From Nonomuraea maritima (GTDB lineage Bacteria; Actinomycetota; Actinomycetes; Streptosporangiales; Streptosporangiaceae): a DNA stretch of 64,000 nucleotides. Both the position numbers and the translations under genes were made by a program. This document shows positions 58,051 to 64,000 of the stretch, piece after piece. The first letter of the stretch is position 1, and the number at the start of each line of letters is the position of its first letter. The stretch covers positions 114,731 to 178,730 of the forward strand of contig NZ_FNFB01000015.1 of NCBI RefSeq assembly GCF_900100395.1, given 5' to 3'. Below the pieces are notes generated by a model. That model did no database searches. It was given only the letters and a program-made list of their open reading frames with translations, and was not told where the DNA came from.

Positions 58051-59499
58051 TCAGTCGGTGCCGGACTCCATGGCGGCCTGGTCGAGCAGCACCTCGTCCT
58101 CGGGGGCCGCGCCGCGGGAGGCGATGGCCTCCGCGCCGCCCTCGGGCATCGAGCCGATCAGCTCGGACGCGGCCGTCTGGGGCGCTCCGAGCAGGGACGG
58201 GTGCGGGCTGCCGACCATGCCGAGCGCGGCGTACTGCTCCAGCTTGGCGCGGGAGTCGGCGATGTCGAGGTTGCGCATCGTCAGCTGGCCGATGCGGTCG
58301 ACCGGCCCGAACGCGGAGTCTTCCGTACGCTCCATGGACAGCTTGTCGGGGTGGTAGCTGAACGCCGGGCCCGACGTGTCGAGGATCGAGTAGTCGTCGC
58401 CGCGGCGCAGCCGCAGGGTGACCTCGCCGGTCACGGCCGTGCCGACCCAGCGCTGCAGCGACTCGCGCAGCATGAACGCCTGCGGGTCGAGCCAGCGGCC
58501 CTCGTACAGCAGCCGGCCCAGGCGGCGGCCCTCGACGTGGTAGGCGGCCAGGGTGTCCTCGTTGTGGATGGCGTTGACCAGCCGCTCGTAGGCGGCGTGC
58601 AGCAGCGCCATGCCGGGCGCCTCGTAGATGCCGCGGCTCTTGGCCTCGATGACGCGGTTCTCGATCTGGTCGGACATGCCGAGGCCGTGGCGGCCACCGA
58701 CGGCGTTGGCCTCCAGCACCAGGTCGACCGCGGAGGCGAACTCCTTGCCGTTGATGGTCACCGGCCGGCCCTGCTCGAAGCCGATCGTGACGTCCTCGGC
58801 CGGGATCTCGACGGACGGGTCCCAGAACCGCACGCCCATGATCGGCTCGACGGTCTCGATGCCGGCGTCGAGGTGCTCCAGCGACTTGGCCTCGTGGGTG
58901 GCGCCCCAGATGTTGGCGTCGGTCGAGTAGGCCTTCTCCGTGCTGTCGCGGTAGGGCAGGTCGTGGGCGGCCAGCCACTCCGACATCTCCTTGCGCCCGC
59001 CCAGCTCGGTGACGAAGTCGGCGTCGAGCCACGGCTTGTAGATGCGCAGGGACGGGTTGGCGAGCAGGCCGTAACGGTAGAACCGCTCGATGTCGTTGCC
59101 CTTGAAGGTGGAGCCGTCGCCCCAGATCTGGACGTCGTCCTCGAGCATGGCGCGCACCAGCAGGGTGCCGGTGACGGCGCGGCCGAGCGGGGTCGTGTTG
59201 AAGTAGGCACGGCCGCCCGAGCGGATGTGGAACGCCCCGCAGGCCAGAGCGGCGAGGCCCTCCTCCACGAGCGCGGCCCGGCAGTCGACCAGGCGGGCCA
59301 CCTCGGCGCCGTAGGCCGTCGCGCGGCCCGGCACGGAGTCGATGTCGGGTTCGTCGTACTGGCCGATGTTGGCGGTATAGGTGCAGGGCACTGCACCCTT
59401 CTCGCGCATCCACGCGACCGCTACCGACGTGTCGAGGCCGCCGGAGAAGGCGATGCCGACACGTTCACCGACAGGAAGGGAATTCAGCACCTTGGACAC
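58051..59499 (-). CDS. argG: Argininosuccinate synthase (long, E. coli-type)
   Basis: The 482-residue enzyme joins citrulline and aspartate using ATP in arginine biosynthesis. The N-terminal PP-loop AFSGGLDTSVAVAW (about 17-30) binds ATP. The length and segments such as GNDIERFYRYG, STEKAYSTDANIWGATHE and NAVGGRHGLGMSDQIENR fit the longer ArgG subclass rather than the 400-residue actinobacterial type. The GTG at 59499 has no ribosome-binding site and lies 7 nt after a TATACT -10, so it is probably translated leaderless. It stands alone, away from other arg genes. A palindrome upstream is a candidate ArgR site. Confidence 0.95.
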   Translation of the reverse strand: MSKVLNSLPVGERVGIAFSGGLDTSVAVAWMREKGAVPCTYTANIGQYDEPDIDSVPGRATAYGAEVARLVDCRAALVEEGLAALACGAFHIRSGGRAYFNTTPLGRAVTGTLLVRAMLEDDVQIWGDGSTFKGNDIERFYRYGLLANPSLRIYKPWLDADFVTELGGRKEMSEWLAAHDLPYRDSTEKAYSTDANIWGATHEAKSLEHLDAGIETVEPIMGVRFWDPSVEIPAEDVTIGFEQGRPVTINGKEFASAVDLVLEANAVGGRHGLGMSDQIENRVIEAKSRGIYEAPGMALLHAAYERLVNAIHNEDTLAAYHVEGRRLGRLLYEGRWLDPQAFMLRESLQRWVGTAVTGEVTLRLRRGDDYSILDTSGPAFSYHPDKLSMERTEDSAFGPVDRIGQLTMRNLDIADSRAKLEQYAALGMVGSPHPSLLGAPQTAASELIGSMPEGGAEAIASRGAAPEDEVLLDQAAMESGTD

Positions 59500-59506
59500 G
59501 AGTAGA

Positions 59507-59537
59507 AGTATATACACACGACTGCATGATCATGCAA
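59507..59537 (-). promoter_or_regulatory. Leaderless argG promoter with palindromic operator
   Basis: On the minus strand, TTGCAT (59532-59537) and TATACT (59507-59512) are 19 bp apart. The perfect 14-bp palindrome TGCATGATCATGCA (59523-59536) covers the -35 and upper spacer. It is plausible as an ArgR box, although the match to known ARG boxes is loose. Confidence 0.65.
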
Positions 59538-59802
59538 CGCTGTGCGGTAGATCATTGGTCCTGTCAGTAGATGTCCGGCATACCCGCCTGTCGTGACAGT
59601 CGTTCCCGCCCCGTCGCCGCGTGCCGGGATCGCCGCCGGTGCTGTCGGTGCCGTCGGTCCGGGGTGCCTGGCGGACTGGTGCATCGCCCGATCACCCGGC
59701 CGTCGACCTGCGGCGAAGCAACGCGGGGCGGCGGGATGCCTGGTTGTTCGTTTGCATGTCGGTCGAGCGGTGCACGAGCTGGTATGCCTACGTTTAGTAT
59801 CT

Positions 59803-61791
59803 ATGAAGACACAAGCTGTTATCGCTCCGTCGATAACCCGCGAACCCGGCGCCAAGCGGCGGGTCATATCGGGCGTGACTCTGCTGGGCATGATGTCGGT
59901 CGCGTTCGTGACCGCCCAGCCGGTCGCGGCGCAGCCTGTTGCGCAGCAGGTCGAGGAGCAGTTCACCGGAGCGGCGGCGAAACCGCAGTTCCTCGCGGTG
60001 GGCTCCGCCTGCCTGACAGGAGCGCCGGCCGTCGCTGCCCTGAGGGTCGGCACGCCGTCGCCGCACCCGCTCAGCGGCTGTCCGCGCGACGCCGAGCCCG
60101 TGGCGTCGGCCGCCGCGTCGGACGGCTACCTCCAGCTCACCGGCGCCGGCGACGAGCAGGCGGGAGCCGTCCTGTACAACCAGGCGATCCCGGCGCAGCA
60201 GGGCCTGGACCTCACGTTCGAGCAGTGGCAGCAGGGCGCCGACGCGCAGGACTCCACCGACGGCATCTCGTTCTTCCTCCTCGACGGCGACACCACGCTC
60301 GCCACCCCGGGGTCGGTCGACGTGACCCAGCGGCAACCGGTCGATGTGACTCAGCGGCAACCGGTCGATGTGACTCAGCGGCAACCGGTCGATGTGACTC
60401 AGCGGCAACCGGTCGATGTGACCCAGCGGCAACCGGTCGAGGAGCAGGCCAAGAGCGCGGAACCCGACGAGGTCGGCGGCGGGATCGACCTGCTCACCGA
60501 CATCGACTGGCAGCGGGCCTGGAGCTGCGCCGACAAGACCGACATCACGATCTACCGCGTCCGGGTCCCCGGGCCCGGCACGGTGACGGCCAGGGTGCTC
60601 GGCGACGGAGAGGCCGCCGACTGCCTCATGAGCGCCACCATGCGGAACGCCGCCGAGCCGCAGCCGGTCGTGAGGGCCGAGGCCACCGCGGCAACCACCG
60701 CGGAGACCACCGCGGAGACCACCGCGGAGACCACGCCGAAGTCGACCCACTACGTGTCCGTGCAGCGGGCGCAGGAGCTGCTCGAAGCGTCGCGCCGCAG
60801 GGTGAACGTCCGGATCAGCCCGGCGCCCTCACCGCTGATGACGGTGTCGATCGACTTCAACGACGGCCGCGGCATGCAGCAGGTGATGTCCATGCCCGCG
60901 CCCGCGGCGCTGCCGCCGACGTACAAGTTCGGGCTCGCGGCCGCAGACGGCCCGTTCCTGGTCCGCAACGTCGTCGCCCGCCCGCTCCAGTCGCGGGCCG
61001 CCATGACGCTGGTCAAGCGCGCCGCCGTCGACGCGCCGCCGCCCGACCCCGCGCCGGTGGGCGCCACGGTGGTCTACGAGTACGTGGTGACCAACACCGG
61101 CAACACGCAGATCACCGACCTGGCCGTGCACGACGAGATGGTCGGAAACATCGAGTGCCCGCGGACCACGCTGGGCGTCGGTGAGACGGTCACGTGCCGG
61201 GGCTCCTACACCGTCACGAAGCTGGACGCCACGTACGGGTCGATCACCGACACCGCCACCGCGACCGGCTCGGCGGGCGACCAGGAGGTCACCTCACCGG
61301 ACTCGCAGGTCACGATCCGCGTCGCGGACGCCGACGCGACGACGCTCAAGCTCGCGAGGAGCGTCGTCCACCCGCGCATGTACCGGCCGGGGGAGACGGT
61401 CGTCTACCGCTACGTGGTCAGGAACGACTCCGGCGCGACGGTGAACAACGTCCGGATCGTGGACAGCCACGCGACGAACGTCACCTGCCGTCCCACGAGA
61501 CTGACCCCGGGAGCCGCCACCACCTGCACGGGCACGTACGTCCTGCCGCGGAGCGGGGCGCGGTGTGAGGGCGGCCTGTGCCGCTACTTCATCCCCAACA
61601 TCGCCGTGGCCAGGGCGGGCGCGCTGACCTCAGCCCCGGCCAGCGGCGCGGTGTGGGTCGAGCGTGGGCTGCGGCGGCTGCTGTGCGAGCCGTGGCCGCT
61701 GCGTGACTTCCTCGAATGCCCGGCTCTCGCTGGCGTGCCCGGGGTGCTGGGCCTCGACCTCGACCTGGGCTTCATGAATCTGCGTCTCTAG
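59803..61791 (+). CDS. Secreted multidomain protein with lectin-like region and DUF11-type repeats
   Basis: The 662-residue exported protein has a signal peptide (about 20-45, GVTLLGMMSVAFVTAQPVAA), then a region like an L-type lectin/concanavalin sandwich (LDLTFEQWQQGA, TDGISFFLLDGDTTLATPG). This is broken at about 172 by five copies of the 8-residue repeat VDVTQRQP, and later by TTAE repeats near 300. Two DUF11-like beta domains follow (about 400-510 and 515-610; VVYEYVVTNTGNTQITDLAV, VVYRYVVRNDSGATVNNVRI). There is no sortase signal or membrane anchor. No good ribosome-binding site; TAGTAT lies 2 bp before the ATG. Likely a surface or matrix protein. Confidence 0.8.
   Translation: MKTQAVIAPSITREPGAKRRVISGVTLLGMMSVAFVTAQPVAAQPVAQQVEEQFTGAAAKPQFLAVGSACLTGAPAVAALRVGTPSPHPLSGCPRDAEPVASAAASDGYLQLTGAGDEQAGAVLYNQAIPAQQGLDLTFEQWQQGADAQDSTDGISFFLLDGDTTLATPGSVDVTQRQPVDVTQRQPVDVTQRQPVDVTQRQPVDVTQRQPVEEQAKSAEPDEVGGGIDLLTDIDWQRAWSCADKTDITIYRVRVPGPGTVTARVLGDGEAADCLMSATMRNAAEPQPVVRAEATAATTAETTAETTAETTPKSTHYVSVQRAQELLEASRRRVNVRISPAPSPLMTVSIDFNDGRGMQQVMSMPAPAALPPTYKFGLAAADGPFLVRNVVARPLQSRAAMTLVKRAAVDAPPPDPAPVGATVVYEYVVTNTGNTQITDLAVHDEMVGNIECPRTTLGVGETVTCRGSYTVTKLDATYGSITDTATATGSAGDQEVTSPDSQVTIRVADADATTLKLARSVVHPRMYRPGETVVYRYVVRNDSGATVNNVRIVDSHATNVTCRPTRLTPGAATTCTGTYVLPRSGARCEGGLCRYFIPNIAVARAGALTSAPASGAVWVERGLRRLLCEPWPLRDFLECPALAGVPGVLGLDLDLGFMNLRL
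60316..60435 (+). repeat. Five copies of a 24-bp in-frame repeat
   Basis: Five head-to-tail copies of GTCGATGTGACTCAGCGGCAACCG, with only C/T changes at two silent sites, encode VDVTQRQP each. A partial copy (GTCGAGGAGCAG) follows. The near-identity indicates recent expansion. Confidence 0.96.
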
Positions 61792-61804
61792 CGTGTCGCC
61801 GTCC

Positions 61805-61841
61805 ACTCCCACCCGCCGCGGTCGCGCAGGCGGGTGGGAGT
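61805..61841. terminator. Bidirectional terminator
   Basis: ACTCCCACCCGCC and GGCGGGTGGGAGT form a perfect 13-bp stem with an 11-base loop between the convergent secreted-protein and methyltransferase genes. Confidence 0.92.
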
Positions 61842-61857
61842 CCGTATGTCGGGGCCC

Positions 61858-62685
61858 TCAGGTGGTCTCGGGCTTGCGACCGACGCCCGCCAGCACGCCA
61901 CCGATGGCCAGCCCCGGCACCGGGTACGGATCGTCGTTGCGCCAGTCCTGAGCCGGTACGATCCCCGGCTCCAGCAGTTCCAGCCCCTCGAAGTAGCCGC
62001 GCACGGTCTCGCGGTCGCGCCAGGCGACCGACCCCGACGCGGAGCGGCTGTAGACGCCCCTGGCCTCGTCCATCTTGTCCGGCTCACCGGCCTCGGGCTC
62101 GACGTAGCTGTGCGTGATCACCAGGTGTCCGCCGGGGACGAGGGCGTTGCGCAGGGTCGCGACGATCGAGCTGACCTCGTCGTCGTCGGGGAAGAAGTGG
62201 AAGACGGCGGCCACGACGATCGCGACCGGCTGGTCGAAGTCGAGGTGCGGGGCCGCGGCCTTGAGGATGGCGGCCGGGTTGTGCAGGTCGCCCTCGATCA
62301 CGACGGTGTCGCTGTTGTCGGCGAGCAGCGCCTGGGCGTGCACCAGCACGATGGGGTCGTTGTCGACGTACACGACCTTGGAGCCGGGCGCGACGCGCTG
62401 CACCACCTGGTGCACGTTGTCCTGCGTGGGCAGGCCGGTGCCGATGTCGAGGAACTGCCGGACGCCCGACTCGGCGAGCTGCCGGACGGCCCGGATGAGG
62501 AAACCGCGGTTGGCCAGTGCCATCTCGCGTACGTCTGATCCGCTCTCGCGGGCCAGCTTGATGATCGCCTCTGCGGCTTCGCGGTCGGCGGGGAAGTTGT
62601 CCTTCCCGCCGAGGTAGTAGTCGTACATCCGCGCGACGCTGGGGATCGTCGGGTCGATCCCGTGGGGAGCCAGCTCGTCCGTCAT
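61858..62685 (-). CDS. SAM-dependent methyltransferase (DUF574/PF04672)
   Basis: The 275-residue protein begins with the family hallmark IPSVARMYDYYLGGKDNF, followed by a Rossmann SAM site FLDIGTGLPT (about 78-87) and the acidic VVYVDNDPIV (about 108-117). The family is abundant in Streptomyces and Streptosporangiaceae, often in many copies, with unknown substrates. AGGTAGGGAC precedes the ATG. Confidence 0.93.
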   Translation of the reverse strand: MTDELAPHGIDPTIPSVARMYDYYLGGKDNFPADREAAEAIIKLARESGSDVREMALANRGFLIRAVRQLAESGVRQFLDIGTGLPTQDNVHQVVQRVAPGSKVVYVDNDPIVLVHAQALLADNSDTVVIEGDLHNPAAILKAAAPHLDFDQPVAIVVAAVFHFFPDDDEVSSIVATLRNALVPGGHLVITHSYVEPEAGEPDKMDEARGVYSRSASGSVAWRDRETVRGYFEGLELLEPGIVPAQDWRNDDPYPVPGLAIGGVLAGVGRKPETT

Positions 62686-62788
62686 GTCCCTACCTTCCTC
62701 GCTTTACTGATCATACGAGGAAAAGTCAGCGTTCGTGATCTTTGTTGCGGGTCTTTAGCTACCGGTTCGCATCGCGCTGGGCTGCGGC

Positions 62789-63487
62789 TCAGCGGGACGG
62801 GTCGTCGTCGTGCAGGACGGCGGAGGTGAGGCAGTCGAGGCGGTGGCGGAAGTCCTCCGAGAGCCCCGTCAGCGCGATGGTGGCGCCCGGGGTTCGGCCG
62901 ACGTGGAGCCGCGCCGTGACGACGGCGGCGATCCCGCTGGAGTCCCAGCCCGTGACGCCGCCCAGGTCGAGGACGATCCCGTGCCCCGGGGTCAGCGCCG
63001 CACGCACGGCCGCGGCGAGGTCCGTGGCCGCTGCCAGGTCGAGGGGGCCGGTCAGGCTCAGCGTGGTCGAGCCGTCCGCGTCGTCCCTGGTGAGCCGGGA
63101 CGACGGCGGGCCGGGCAGCGGGAGCGCGAAACCGACGGTGACGAACGTGCCCTCGGGGCCGTGGACGATCGAGTACAGGTCGCTGAGCGAGCGGGCGATC
63201 CACAAGCCGTGACCCGGTTCGACCGGCCAGGCGCCGTCCGGCGGGCCGGCGGCGCTGTCGGCGGTGCGGACGTGCAGCATCCCCTCGTCGGCCGTCATGA
63301 TCACCCGCCCGCTGCCGGAACCGTGCAGGATCACGTTCGTGGCCAGCTCGTGGACGACGAGCACCAGGTCGGCCGTGCGCCCCTCCGGCATCCCGGCCCC
63401 GACGGCCCGCGCCTCCAGCGCCGCCCGCATGGCCTGGAGCGAGCCTCCGTCGAAAGCCTGGTCGACCAGGCGCGGGCCATCACTCAT
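62789..63487 (-). CDS. Anti-sigma kinase domain (RsbW-like) fused to a STAS domain
   Basis: The 232-residue protein combines a GHKL/HATPase anti-sigma kinase domain (about 1-120: VVHELATNVILHGSGSG N-box, GHGLWIARSLSDLY G-box) with a STAS domain (about 128-228: TTLSLTGPLDLAAATDLA, then VTGWDSSGIAAVV with the usual phosphorylatable Ser). These are normally separate partners (SpoIIAB/SpoIIAA or RsbW/RsbV). The fusion could phosphorylate its own STAS domain, making it a substrate for the SpoIIE-type phosphatases in this window. ATG 63487 has a GGTGG upstream. No sigma factor gene is adjacent. Confidence 0.88.
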   Translation of the reverse strand: MSDGPRLVDQAFDGGSLQAMRAALEARAVGAGMPEGRTADLVLVVHELATNVILHGSGSGRVIMTADEGMLHVRTADSAAGPPDGAWPVEPGHGLWIARSLSDLYSIVHGPEGTFVTVGFALPLPGPPSSRLTRDDADGSTTLSLTGPLDLAAATDLAAAVRAALTPGHGIVLDLGGVTGWDSSGIAAVVTARLHVGRTPGATIALTGLSEDFRHRLDCLTSAVLHDDDPSR

Positions 63488-63677
63488 CGCCGGCCACCGG
63501 TGCCGGGCAGGGGTTCGATGAAGGACGAAGGAGGGCGACGGGCGGCATACATGATCACGCGCACGCAATACAGTTCGATGAAGGACAGCCCGGCCATCGT
63601 AACCACGAACCCCACCCCCGGGCTGGACGACTTCACCCGGGGCCCGCGCCGGCACGGCGGGGATGCTCCTATGGATG
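63488..63677. other. Gap between the anti-sigma/STAS gene and the IS110 end
   Basis: The 14-bp sequence GTTCGATGAAGGAC occurs twice in direct orientation (63513-63526 and 63573-63586), exactly 60 bp apart. The IS-derived end probably lies near 63660. No gene is seen. Confidence 0.55.
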
Positions 63678-64000
63678 TCAAGCGACGTGTTCTTGATCGT
63701 TTGATGTGATGATTCGGTAGAGTTCGCGGGCTATGTAGCGCTTCAGGCAGCGGATGATCTCTTTCTTGGACAGGCCGTCTTGGGTGCGTCGTTCCATGTA
63801 GGCGCGGGTGCGTGGATCCCAGCGCAGACGGCATAGGACCACGCGGTAGAGCGCGGCGTTGGCTTGGCGGTCGCCGCCGCGGTTGAGGCGGTGCCGGGTG
63901 GTCTTGCCGGAGGAGGCGGGGATCGGGGAGACGCCGCACAGCATGGCGAAAGCGGCTTCGCTGTGCAGCCGGTCGTGGTTTTCGCCGACGGTGACCAGCA
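63678..64000 (-). mobile_element. IS110-family transposase, C-terminal part (cut by right edge)
   Basis: The visible 106 C-terminal residues are typical of IS110 transposases (Transposase_20): AMLCGVSPIPASSGKTTRHR, LNRGGDRQANAALYRVVLCR, RTRAYMERRTQDGLSKKEII and CLKRYIARELY. The N-terminal DEDD catalytic part lies beyond the window. Immediately after the stop the sequence TTGACATCCATAGGAGCATC resembles an IS110 right end. Whether the element is complete cannot be judged. Confidence 0.88.

Noticed and set aside
63484..63939. A 151-codon minus-strand frame across the IS110 end
   Set aside because: It is a shifted frame of the transposase C-terminus; the IS110 motifs lie in the frame ending at 63678.
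1..64000. tRNA or rRNA genes
   Set aside because: No T-arm-like GGTTCGANNCC with matching acceptor stems and no rRNA-like segment was noticed by eye; a covariance search was not possible.

Overview
The window is about 70% GC with almost gap-free gene packing, GTG and TTG starts, several candidate leaderless promoters and many compact hairpin terminators without U-tracts. Gene content is that of a filamentous actinomycete: Lsr2, an F420-type LLM oxidoreductase, a DUF574/PF04672 SAM methyltransferase, DUF3040, a c-di-AMP (ydaO) riboswitch on a muramidase gene, sugar ABC transporters without their own ATPase, and a SpoIIE-type phosphatase family. The style resembles Streptosporangiales (Nonomuraea/Microbispora-like), but that placement is an inference. 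No rRNA, tRNA, CRISPR array or intact mobile element is seen. The only mobile-element sequence is the tail of an IS110-family transposase running off the right edge.

Layout. 1-4.1 kb: N-terminal part of a Ser/Thr kinase, divergent from a small operon of a Pro-rich 660-residue protein, a lipoprotein and a WXG100-like protein (possibly ESX-linked). 4.1-10.3 kb: amidase, GlxA-type regulator divergent from an HD-domain protein, SDR-DUF2867 protein, DUF3040 protein, MerR regulator. 10.4-17.5 kb: a carbohydrate locus with a decayed sugar-binding lipoprotein, Gfo/Idh/MocA oxidoreductase, PmoA/DUF6807 protein, cupin, large secreted beta-helix protein and LacI regulator. 17.5-20.3 kb: hypothetical protein, CBS protein, GH25 muramidase under a c-di-AMP riboswitch. 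20.3-35.7 kb: three of the four PP2C/SpoIIE phosphatases interspersed with a zinc alcohol dehydrogenase/LysR pair, an NMT1-like lipoprotein, a CBS/universal-stress-protein pair, MarR-MFS pair, LLM oxidoreductase and an XRE regulator. 35.7-43.0 kb: a HisKA-only protein, then a GH42 beta-galactosidase, sugar ABC transporter and LacI regulator joined by three copies of one operator. 43.2-51.1 kb: tendamistat-like secreted protein, third large PP2C paralogue, MDR oxidoreductase, a pair resembling accessory genes of actinomycete gas-vesicle clusters, GNAT, SDR, membrane protein, Lsr2. 51.1-64 kb: alpha/beta hydrolase, MarR/FMN reductase, signal-peptidase-like protein, S41 protease, TetR-P450 operon, Nudix, argG, a repeat-bearing secreted protein, SAM methyltransferase, an anti-sigma kinase fused to a STAS domain, and the IS110 fragment.

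How the genes work together. The clearest regulon is GH42/ABC/LacI: a near-perfect ATGTTTACGTAAACAT dyad precedes each of the three transcription units, so one LacI protein probably controls galactoside uptake, hydrolysis and its own synthesis. The second theme is partner-switching: three close PAS-PAS-GAF-PP2C paralogues, a fourth more distant one, and an RsbW-like kinase fused to its own STAS antagonist all lie within 45 kb. The third theme is carbohydrate catabolism at 10.4-17.5 kb, where the transporter's binding protein has been reduced to a remnant. Many single regulator/target pairs (GlxA/HD, LysR/ADH, MarR/MFS, MarR/FMN reductase, TetR/P450) are interpretable from divergent or operonic arrangement.
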